Shown one piece after another: positions 34,640 through 43,170 of a stretch of 64,000 nt of DNA. The position numbers and the translations under genes are program-made. The stretch spans positions 188,612,760 to 188,676,759 of the forward strand of contig CM069433.1 of the NCBI GenBank assembly GCA_035610365.1. The letters run 5' to 3'. Source of the DNA: Aquatica leii (Eukaryota > Arthropoda > Insecta > Coleoptera > Lampyridae). The number at the start of each line of letters is the position of its first letter. Position 1 is the first letter of the stretch. Below the pieces are notes generated by a model, which saw only the letters and a list, made by a program, of their open reading frames with translations, was not told the origin of the DNA and searched no databases.

Positions 34640-35995
34640 ATAATTTTAACTCTCAACAAATAAACAACGATTATTGTAATATGCTTTTATTAATTTTTTC
34701 ATTATATATTGCAACTACAAACGTCGACTAATAAAAATAATTTCAAATTGCTTCAAAGTTGAGCAACGCTTTGAAGATATAAATACCGTGTGCAACTATC
34801 CACATGTGAGGCAAATTGGATTGGCAATTTATGTTCATTATTTTAATGTTTCACAAACACGCTATGATCTATATACACAATAGATTTTATTACATAATGC
34901 GACCGTAAAATTATAATGTTTATAGTTAAAAATAACTTGGTGTATAGAAATTACAGCAAAACAAGCCAAACGTTAGCATTTTTTTTAAATTCATAAATAT
35001 ATTATTGTTATTAATGTACAGATTTGTCAAACTGATATATCAAACGCATTAGATTCTAAAACAAATCTATTAATATTAACTAACTCTTGAAACGCATTTG
35101 TCAATTTTGAAAACTTTAGAAACATATTTTAAAAATTTGAGTAACGCATCAATCATACATTGTTTTTCTTGATGTCACTCAAAAATCTATTTAGTAAGAT
35201 GTAAAATAATTAAATAAAAATATGTTTACTGTAAGTAAAAAACTAATTTGAAATTTATATAAATGGGTAATATTTTTTTTAATCAAATTAAGAACTGAAA
35301 TAATTAGTTATACTAATTATATATCATAACCAATTTTAGATGAAATTGATTTAACAAAAACACAAAAATTCTAAAACTTTAAAAACAACGAGTATAAATG
35401 GTACAACAACAAAATTTAACGTGAAATAAAACTATTTTATTTGAAACGCATCGAAGCTTCGAGATCATTTAAAATCATCCAAAGCGATTACTAAAAGGAA
35501 CATAATGTTCTAGTAGCAGATAGCTTGGGAATATAAACAATAATCGCTGAAAGGTGCAAATTTGTTTGAAATAGTTAGAAGAATTTGTTAGTCTAAATAA
35601 ATAATTTAACGCGTGTGCTAGTGCAAATGAATAGTGTAGATAAATAAAAGTGAAAGTTATCCGCGCACATTGTTTATAAATATCCAGCGATAGTCATATA
35701 TAAATTATTTATAAGTTATTTTTCTTACATATCTTTAGGTATACGGTTAATTAGTTGTATTAAAAATTAGTTACATTTATAATAATCATATTTGTTTAAT
35801 AAGAAATTAATAAAAACCCAAATTCGTCATTTTCTTAAACTTGCCAAACATGAAAAATTATTACTTCACGAGCGATGTGGTTGTTAAATAAATTTGGCGT
35901 TTTAAATAAATAATTGGTCACTTTACTTTTAAAATAAACTTTTTAGAACGTAAATAAAAAAATGTTGACCATTACTTTACACTTCATATGTTTTA
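34640..35995. other. AT-rich gene-free stretch
   Basis: No coding similarity, repeat or RNA gene recognised. Confidence 0.4.
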
Positions 35996-35997
35996 TA

Positions 35998-37412
35998 CAG
36001 GGTGTCCCACGAGGTACTGTACATACTGAAATGGTATGTTCCTTAGGTCAATTTAAGTAGAAAACGTCCTATAAACATAGGTCCAATTCGCCATAGTTAC
36101 ACAGATACAAGCGTTCAAAGTTTATAACTGATCACACATTTTTTGAAAATTAATAATTCTTAGTCAACTGGAAAACAAAAGCCGAACAATATGTTATTTA
36201 TTGCTTTCTTTTCTACTAATGTCACAGTCGATTTTATTAAATAAAGTGTAATTTAAATGCAAAATGCCTTTTCATTTTTCTAACGAAGAGTATGCTGATA
36301 TCATTTACATTTATGGATTTTGTGATAGAAATGCGAGATCTGCCGTTAGGGAATATGAACGAAGATTTCCCAACAAGAGGGTGCCAAATCACCAAACCTT
36401 TTCTTCTGTATTTCAACATGTACGCCATGTACGGACTCATGGTTCATTTCCATCAGTTTCAACAAGATCTGACCGTCAGTATGGCGAACATTACATGATG
36501 GCCTTTGTATCCCTATCACATACAACAGGTTCAGCATCTGGAACCTGGAGATTTTGCTGCCCGGTTGAATTTCTGTCACTGGCTACAGGTAAATCCACAT
36601 TCATTTAGTTCCATTCATTTTATTTAGCGACGAGGCGCAATTTACTAAAGATGGAGTGAACAATACACGTAATTCTCATTTGTGGTCATATCAAAATCCA
36701 CAAGGCATAACAGAAACTAACTTTCAGCGCAGATTTTCTCTTAACGTATGGTGTGGCATGATTGACGATCAACTTATTGGACCTTTTTTTTTGAGGAACG
36801 TCTGACAGGAGAAGCAAATGCTAACTTTTTGCGGAATGAATTGCTACCGCTTTTGGAAGAAGTACCTTTACTAACAAGACAACAAATGTTTCTGCAACAT
36901 GATGGAGCTCCTCCACATTTTAGTCGGCATGTGACCAAATATCTAAATGTTGCTTACCCCAATAGGTGGATTGGGCGTGGAGGCCCGCATGCTTGGCCAC
37001 CGAGATCGCCCGATTTCACACCTTTGGACTTCTATCTGTGGGGTCATGTGAAAAGTTTAGTATACGAAGTAAAAGTTAATACCAGAGCTGAACTAATACA
37101 GCGTATCCTGGATGTGTGTCAACAAACACGGAACAACCAGCAGGTGCTTCGAGCGGCTACTCGGTCCATTTTAAATCGCAGCCGTCGTTGTATTAATGCC
37201 GATGTTTGTTTTTTTTTATGTTTGTTTTGTAGTTCGATTTTCTGTTTTCAATAATAATAATTTTCAAAAAATGTGTGAGCATTTATAAACTTTGAACGCT
37301 TGTATCTGTGTAACTATGGCGAATTGAACCTATGTTTATAGGACCTTTTCTACTTAAATTGACCTAAGGAACATACAATTTCAGTATGTACAGTACCTCG
37401 TGGGACACCCTG
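35998..37412 (+). mobile_element. DD41D mariner-like element (rosa-like) with long terminal inverted repeats
   Basis: Left end CAGGGTGTCCCACGAGGTAC (35,998) is matched on the minus strand from 37,412. The inverted repeats run at least 129 bp (35,998-36,126 and 37,284-37,412) and continue more weakly to about 150 bp. TA flanks both ends (35,996-35,997 and 37,413-37,414). Total 1,415 bp. The transposase lies between the repeats on the plus strand. Confidence 0.92.
36264..37254 (+). pseudogene. DD41D mariner-like transposase, frameshifted
   Basis: ATG at 36,264 opens an N-terminal helix-turn-helix domain (FSNEEYADIIYIYGFCDRNA, RRFPNKRVPNHQTFSSV) of the DUF4817 type. After 36,480 the frame is lost, and part of the linker seems deleted. 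The catalytic domain begins with FSDEAQFTKDGV (about 36,623, first Asp) and NVWCGMIDDQLIGPFF; a frameshift in the T-run at 36,784-36,793 leads into the last frame (36,829-37,254), which has LQHDGAPPHF (second Asp) and RSPDFTPLDFYLWG (third Asp). I count 41 residues between them, so DD41D, as known for rosa-like elements. Inactive because of frameshifts, though the ends are good. Confidence 0.88.
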
Positions 37413-37414
37413 TA

Positions 37415-38369
37415 TTTTAGTACAGTTCAGTTGGTCGTAACAGAAACTTCCAAAAAATTGCGTCAAAAACAAAGTGGAAAAATCAAAACTACTTTTTTCC
37501 ATAGTTGCTGACATTGACACATCTGGTCCTTAAATTTCAATTAAAGTAATTATTAGTAAAATCTTGCAAAGTAGTCAACGTAACGAACAATACTTAATTG
37601 TAAAATAAGCTGAAGGCTGAACTATAAACTTGACTAAAAGTATGATATTAATGATGATCTTAACATACACTAAATGTAGCTGAAGGCTTAAAACAAATAA
37701 TAGAGCCGAACATAATTAATAACGCTGAAGGCTTACTAGATACAGAAATATAGATAAATACGTGACACAGTTACAAAAAGATAACACAGATTAATAACGT
37801 TGAAAGCGTAACGACGACGTGAAATTAAATATAAAAGACCTCTCCATCTATCACCATTTTCCCTGGTCTACGAGAAAGCCAAAAGTCGAAGAACACGATC
37901 CTTTGTTTTTCATTATTTTCTGTCTATCTTTTCTAGCATAGGGAGATTATAGCAGCACTATGTTTTACACAACCAGCAATATCTTTAATGAATAATCTAG
38001 TTTCTCGCAGACCGATTATTTCACCGCAATAGAACTCAGTGAATTGATCAAAATTTGCACGTTTCCAAAGAAGAAGCAACTTTTTACACTAACTAGATTC
38101 TCAAGTACGCTTAGTACAAATAAAATACATGTTTTTTAAAAATCCATTTCAAATTTATCAACGTTTACTGGGCGGCCAGTGTATTATTTATCTTTTCTAA
38201 ACTTATATCTAGAAGAAACTGTATAAACGTTGTATTGATTACGAACCGGTCAAAATTTAAGAACCTTTGGCAAAGTATGACATTGATGTAAATAAATGTG
38301 TAGCGCAAACATAGGATAATGCAAATGTAATGAGTTTACAATTAAAAAGAGTTCACACTATTTAAAGAC
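37415..38369. other. Gene-free stretch with an iterated motif
   Basis: GCTGAAGGCT occurs at 37,609, 37,679 and 37,724, with a variant GTTGAAAGCG at 37,799, each in similar AT-rich context; this may be a decayed minisatellite. A TATAAAAG motif lies at about 37,830. No coding signal. Confidence 0.4.
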
Positions 38370-38378
38370 AAAGTACCT

Positions 38379-38485
38379 CATATTTAAAATGTTTTTGGAA
38401 CGCCATCCTGTGGAAAAATACCGCGTGTTTTTATTTTTATATTTATTTTACCACAGGATGGCGTGCCAAAAACATTTTAAATATG
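38379..38485. repeat. 35-bp inverted repeat with 37-bp spacer
   Basis: Arms 38,379-38,413 and 38,451-38,485 match at 34 of 35 positions (the single mismatch is in GGAACGCC versus GGCACGCC). The arms read ATATTTAAAATG, GTTTTTGG and CGCCATCCTGTGG. The transcript would form a long stable hairpin. It may be a tiny MITE or part of the retrozyme-like segment. Confidence 0.85.
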
Positions 38486-38536
38486 TTGGTAATGAGTACA
38501 CGACATAAAAGATTACGGTTGTCTGTCGGTATGGTT

Positions 38537-38620
38537 GTGGAAACACATCGGTGTATCCTAGCGCTGACGAGTTCCTAAAGAACGAAACAGCTGTCTGCTA
38601 GTTCTGATGTTGTTTTTCAC
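38537..38620 (+). ncRNA. Type I hammerhead ribozyme, complete core
   Basis: Self-cleaving RNA motif. Core boxes: CTGACGA (38,564-38,570) and GAAA (38,584-38,587). Stem II: GTTC (38,571-38,574) pairs with GAAC (38,580-38,583) around loop CTAAA. Stem III: ACA (38,587-38,589) pairs with TGT (38,592-38,594) around two bases. Cleavage is expected 3' of C38,595, in a GTC triplet. Stem I: CTAGCG (38,558-38,563) pairs with TGCTAG (38,596-38,601), five Watson-Crick pairs and one G-U. After an internal loop (38,550-38,557 and 38,602-38,605) stem I continues as ACATC/GATGT and further to GTGG/CAC with small bulges. An internal loop there facing the stem II loop is what active natural hammerheads use for tertiary contact. 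All invariant core nucleotides are present. Confidence 0.88.
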
Positions 38621-38899
38621 AATTATACTGCCATTGTTCCTAACCTATTTTATAATTGGGATTTTGACAGCGTCACTTGTCAATAAATCATTAACTTTCG
38701 CTGTCATTAAATCCAATGACAATTTTTCTACCCTCCGTACTAATTTATAGTTTTCTAAAGTACCTCATGTTTTTTATACGCATTTTTATTATCACTGTTT
38801 AAATTTAGTAGTAGTCGATGTGTAAAAAATGCTTGTTATAATATATATATAATATAATTATAATAATAATACATAATTATGAAAGATTTTGAGAAAAAA

Positions 38900-39960
38900 A
38901 ACCTATCCACATTTTATCTAAAACCCAAGTGCTGGTACAGATACAAAGATGATGACTTTGTCATTTGACAACGTGCTCCTTCTACGCTCAAAGAGTTTCT
39001 ACGTCAGTTAAACTCAATTCAACAAAATATTCGTTTTGCTATGAAATTAAAAAGAAACTTCCTTTGCCATTTTTGGACGTTTTAGTTAATCGAAATGAAG
39101 ATGGTTCATTACCACATTCTGTTTATCAAAAACATACCCATACAAATACATATTTAAATAGATTGCCTTATCTTCACCCTTCTCAGAAAATATCAGTAGT
39201 AAGTTTTTTTAGTTTACAAAGCTGTTTCCTTATCAACCCCAAAATCTTCAAAAAGAGTTAAATCACCTAACCAAGGTGTTAGTCGCAAACAATTGCAATA
39301 GAACAAATATTAAACAATCTATTCCACGGTTTACGTCTGCAAATATAAGAGTAACAGCGGAATCCATCTCTCAACTAGTGTCTATCACTCATCTACTCTA
39401 TGTTAAAGGTTTATTTGTCTAAACACAACGTTGTTACTCGGTTTTCTATTTTTCCTAAATTTGGTCAACTCTTAAATTTGGTTAAGAACGTTGTTCCTTT
39501 TTAATCTGACGGCGTTTATAGCATTGCTTGCTTTTGTGGTCGTGCATGCATAGGAGAAACGGGTAGAAGCGTGAAGGAGAATAAAAAATGTAGTCGTTTT
39601 AAACAATCTTTGAAGTCAGCAGTGGCGCAACACGTGCTAGAAACGGGCCATCAAAAAAACTGAAACAACAATAAATTTTAACATTTGAAGGAATTGACGA
39701 AAACGACGACGCAATACAATGCTGGGACATACTAATCAACGTTTTCGACGCAGTAAATTGCGTAGGTGGACGTTTACAGAAAACTCAGTTAAGCAACAAT
39801 CAAAAACATCCTAAAGGTCGCAATTTAACAAATTTAATGTCAGATATTTATGACATTCCCGTATGTAAAAACATCAAACCGGGTGACAATCTTAGTTCAA
39901 TGCTGTTAACCTAATTATGGAGAAACCAATAAAGGCTCTAACAAAATATAGTAATTATAT
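38900..39960 (+). pseudogene. Penelope-like element: RT end and GIY-YIG endonuclease
   Basis: Reading from 38,924: PKCWYRYKDDDFVI (the PLE RT catalytic box, usually YVDD, here YKDD), a stop, then APSTLKEFLRQLNSIQQNI (38,970-39,030), PLPFLDVLVNRNEDGSLPHS with VYQKHTHTNTYLNRL (39,060-39,165) and HPSQK. After a degraded linker comes GVYSIACFCGRACIGETGRS (39,511-39,570), the GIY-YIG nuclease start, then a reduced helix and KSAVAQHVLETGHQK (about 39,617-39,660). The usual KEH segment is replaced by a shorter, altered stretch. Several frameshifts and stops. The 5' RT part is absent. It lies just downstream of the hammerhead-bearing segment on the same strand. Confidence 0.85.
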
Positions 39961-40160
39961 ATATAATAATTAGAAAAAACAAGACTCAGTGTTAATATCA
40001 AACAACAATCTCCGGAGTATGCTTCAGGCATTGAATGAAACAGGACAACCATAAAAGATGTCCATCTCGGTAAAGAAATTATATGACTATCTCTAAAACC
40101 GCCATCAAGTGTAAATTAGTAGTAAACACCATTACGAATAAGTAAAAACTCAAACAAAAA
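39961..40160. other. Spacer, undeciphered
   Basis: AT-rich; possibly the 3' end of the PLE or the start of the next LINE fragment. No motif recognised. Confidence 0.3.
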
Positions 40161-40164
40161 AAAA

Positions 40165-40520
40165 CAGAATATCAGGGGCCCTCCGAGACATCGTATGGAA
40201 CAAAAAATATTAAAGCTCAAACTGTAACTGCAAAATACGTACGTCCGGTCTTAACATATACAATAGAAACGCAAGCCGATAGTTGTAAAACCAAAAGAAG
40301 TCTCAGAACAAAAGAATTGAGAATCTTAAAATTCATTCTAAGAAAGACTAGACGAATCCGAAACGAACACATAAAAACACTTGTGCAATACAAGACATAA
40401 TTAGGTGAGTTCGTAAACAAAGAAGGGGATGGAGTCAACACATCTGCATTTCCCGAATTGACAACAAGCGTACACTGCAAGAGATGGCAAAGCGGGCACC
40501 ACTAGACCACGTAAAAAATT
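40165..40520 (+). pseudogene. LINE reverse transcriptase C-terminal fragment
   Basis: In changing frames the plus strand reads NRISGALRDIVW (40,166-40,200), then AKYVRPVLTYTIETQADSCK (40,229-40,288), RTKELRILKFILRKT, RNEHIKTLVQYK, GDGVNTS and a short tail with KRWQSG. This matches the end of insect LINE ORF2 proteins (N-RISG-L-D-IW...VRPVLTYA-ET-ADT-KTKR-L-T-EMK-LR-I) downstream of the catalytic domain. The whole fragment is about 350 bp and has no catalytic residues. The 87-codon minus frame (40,217-40,480) is a shadow. Confidence 0.75.
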
Positions 40521-42010
40521 ACCAAAAAATGACGCGACACCTGTTAATCACACTTCTAAGAAAATTAAAATCATTAAACACAAGTCCTATGTATATCTAC
40601 CGTACGAACAAGAAAAAAAAGTAATTTATGAAAAAGTTTTGTATTGCGGACCACAACAGTACTGTAATTAATGCCCGAAAATGATTTGTCATATCTGGTA
40701 GAAATATTGCAAAACCAAAAACAAATTGTTGCTGCTAGACAATAGTTTGTGATCGACATTCACAAACCTTTGACATATGAGAAACTTTCTAACAAAATCA
40801 ACAATATCAGAAAGTGATCAATTTAATATTGCCTCTGACAAAGAATGACAACTTCCTGACACGAACTATTCAAAATCAAATCTGGTATACGACGAAGATT
40901 CTAGTAAATCGCGGGAAACCAAGTACGTGCGTAGTCAACAATCAAAAACTAAATAAAAAGCATTAGTCAATATTTGTTACGTGCATACATTTAAATAATG
41001 CAATGTATATTGGTTTAATTAAAATTATTTTTTTATTTCACGACGCCATCTATCGTTGGTCCCTTCGTATTGAGAAGACGATATACGTGCATTTGAACTT
41101 TAACATCGTTCATGATATAACCTATGTCTGCGTGAATTAAAAATCGTTTTCTTAAAACATCCACGTGTTGTGATACGATGGGTAGTGAAAGTATCTTTAA
41201 TGAACTAATTTAATCCACGCAGGATAAGTGGCTTTTGTTCTTTTTTGATTAAAGGTAATTTTTATGTCTTTTCATTAGCGCCATGTGCTACCTCCTAAAT
41301 ATAGGTGTTCTTGTCTTAGTTTACAAGCTACAAAGGAAAAATTATTGCGATACAAGGGCAGAATCTATCTTCGGAGGCAATTAATATCTAAGACCATCGT
41401 GAACGAAAAGACATTGTAACAGCATACGATAAATTTCGGTTCTATTACTTTCTTTTAAATGTTTCTTTTACCTGTTGTAGTTTGTGAGTCACCAAGTAGA
41501 CACGATTATTTTCAGAAAGTTTGATTACAGGAAGCCAGTAGGAAAACGTTTTCTGAAGGTGCACCTAAATCTTGGTAAGTCAATTTTTGATTTTAATTAT
41601 TCGCTGTCGCTACGGTGCTACTCATAAGTAATCATATTTACTAATCGTGTCGAAACGTCCGAATTGATTTGCTTCTTATTATTATAATTACTGAATTCGT
41701 TTTAAGTAAATTACTATCGCATGCTGATTACGTCAACCGTCAATTATTTCTATTATTAATATAATTTACTTACGAGAATCTTTTATATATTCTTATACAT
41801 ATATTTGTACTCGGACTAAAATTATTCATTGTTATGCTATCCACTTATCTTTTAACTGTTATTGATTCAAATTTTAATCTATTTATCCTTCTAGAATAAT
41901 TAAAGTGCAATTGTTGTTAACGATTTGGTTTCTTTCTGCGTTACCTCCAGCTTTATGAACCTTAACAATTTTGTAAAAGCTTCGAGCCTCCTGTGCTGAT
42001 CTAGCAGGAG
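40521..42010. other. Gene-free stretch
   Basis: Possible diverged repeat at 40,966-41,180 (partner at 22,705-22,910). A CGACGCCATCTATCGTTGG segment (41,041-41,059) is of a type common in insect repeats. No coding motif. Confidence 0.35.
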
Positions 42011-42016
42011 CTATTT

Positions 42017-42115
42017 CTGCAAAGAAAAAAAGATCTGGCGCCCTTTAAAATAAACCTCCTCTCTCTCCGACAGGTATGGTTTCAATCCTACAATGAGTTG
42101 GCCGTGCAGGTTCGT
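42017..42115 (+). repeat. Short repeat with TGGCGCC motif, copy 1
   Basis: AGATCTGGCGCCCTTT (42,029 onward) ... CTCTCTCCGACA ... ATGAGTTGGCCGTGCAGGTTCGTAAA is shared with 62,126-62,207, where the same outer blocks surround a shorter centre. The TGGCGCC core resembles a retrovirus-type primer-binding site, so this could be the leader of an LTR retrotransposon; that is only an inference. It lies directly before the piggyBac-like relic, so a shared terminal sequence of that family is an alternative. Confidence 0.45.
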
Positions 42116-42143
42116 AAATTACTAGAAGTTTGTAGCATATTGT

Positions 42144-43170
42144 TTGCATAATATTATTTTTGTGCCAAAACAACAACGGCAAAAAAACGACTTTATAGAT
42201 ACTAATCAGACTACAAAACGTAGCCAAAAGTGCAAGCAAGTTTTCTCCACAGATCAGTTTGCTATTTTTGCCACAGAGGAGGCTTGTGTCAAAGGTCGAA
42301 TAAAATTGCACAAAACAATGACACAGCAGATGCAAAGGATAAGCAATCATGCAAGCGGCAGGGCGGCGTATGACCTCTGAAAAAATTTTAAAACACATTG
42401 TAACATGCACCAAGACAGAGACGCGCCGTGTGTTGGAATCTCATGATTGCACTTTGACAGTTAAAAAGTTGGAAGTATTTATAACTATATTATACATTCA
42501 CGGTGGTATCTGTGCTTGCAGTTTAGAACTGGAATCAATGTGGCCAGAAAAATGAAAACATTCTGATATCGCGGCAAAATATTTTATGGCTGTAGACAAA
42601 GAATCAAAATATATCGTAAACACGTTTTCTTACCTTGGAAAAGAGATTTTAGAAAGGAACGTCGCATTTGAACAGAAATACCACAGTGTGCCTAAGCCAT
42701 AGCTTTCCTAAAAATGACTATACTTTGGCAGTTATTAAAGAAAACGTAACAAAAATGTTTTTATACTTAGCACCCTGATGTTCAAATTGAAGCTGGTAAA
42801 AAAAACCAAATACAGTCATTTTATATAATGCTCGAAATACGGAGTTGATATAGTAAATCAAATGTACCGCAAATATTCAGCAAAAAGCACCATCCAGGCG
42901 TTGACTAATTCACACATTTTATAATATTTTGGATTTAGTTAGAAGAAACGCCTGTACTGTACAATGCGTTGACCCAAAAAAAACGACGAAACGTAGAACC
43001 TTCTTCAGCTAGGAGAGGAATTTCGTGACTAATACGCGGCGACAAAGTTGAAAAATGCTTGCGCATAAACGTTGCTAGGTTGCAAAAGGCAACAAATTTG
43101 TCAAGTGTGATGCCAGCAAACATGCACAGCCAAAGAATATCGTGTGTGCCAAGTGTGTGATGCTGGTCAG
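42144..43170 (+). pseudogene. piggyBac-like transposase relic with internal deletions
   Basis: Segments in piggyBac order: an N-terminal Lys/Gln-rich patch and CVKGRIKLHKTM (42,289), VKKLEVFITILYIHGGICAC (42,463-42,522), a gap where the first catalytic Asp region should be, FMAVDKESKYIVNTFSYLGK (about 42,583-42,640, matching WMA-D-ESKYI-NGFPYLGKD), NVFILST (about 42,750), YGVDIVNQMYRKYSAKS (about 42,842-42,890, matching GVD-LDQM-RKYS) and a degraded cysteine-rich tail with VCQVC at about 43,145. Frameshifts and stops are frequent. The subfamily differs from the copy at 1339-3704: the ESKYI...YLGKD block marks a separate lineage. Confidence 0.75.

Larger units (their letters stand above)
38370..38768 (+). 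mobile_element. Candidate retrozyme-like element: direct repeats, inverted repeat and hammerhead ribozyme
   Basis: The segment is bounded by identical 12-base direct repeats AAAGTACCTCAT (38,370-38,381 and 38,757-38,768). Inside are a near-perfect 35-base inverted repeat (38,379-38,485) and a complete type I hammerhead ribozyme (38,537-38,620). It has no open reading frame. Small non-coding retroelements with type I hammerheads (retrozymes) are known in plants and animals and are thought to depend on other elements, in animals on PLEs; PLE sequence starts about 130 bases downstream. Whether the direct repeats are a target duplication or the start of a second tandem unit is unclear: a few bases beyond each, ATGTTTTT and an ACGC block are also shared. 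Confidence 0.5.
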
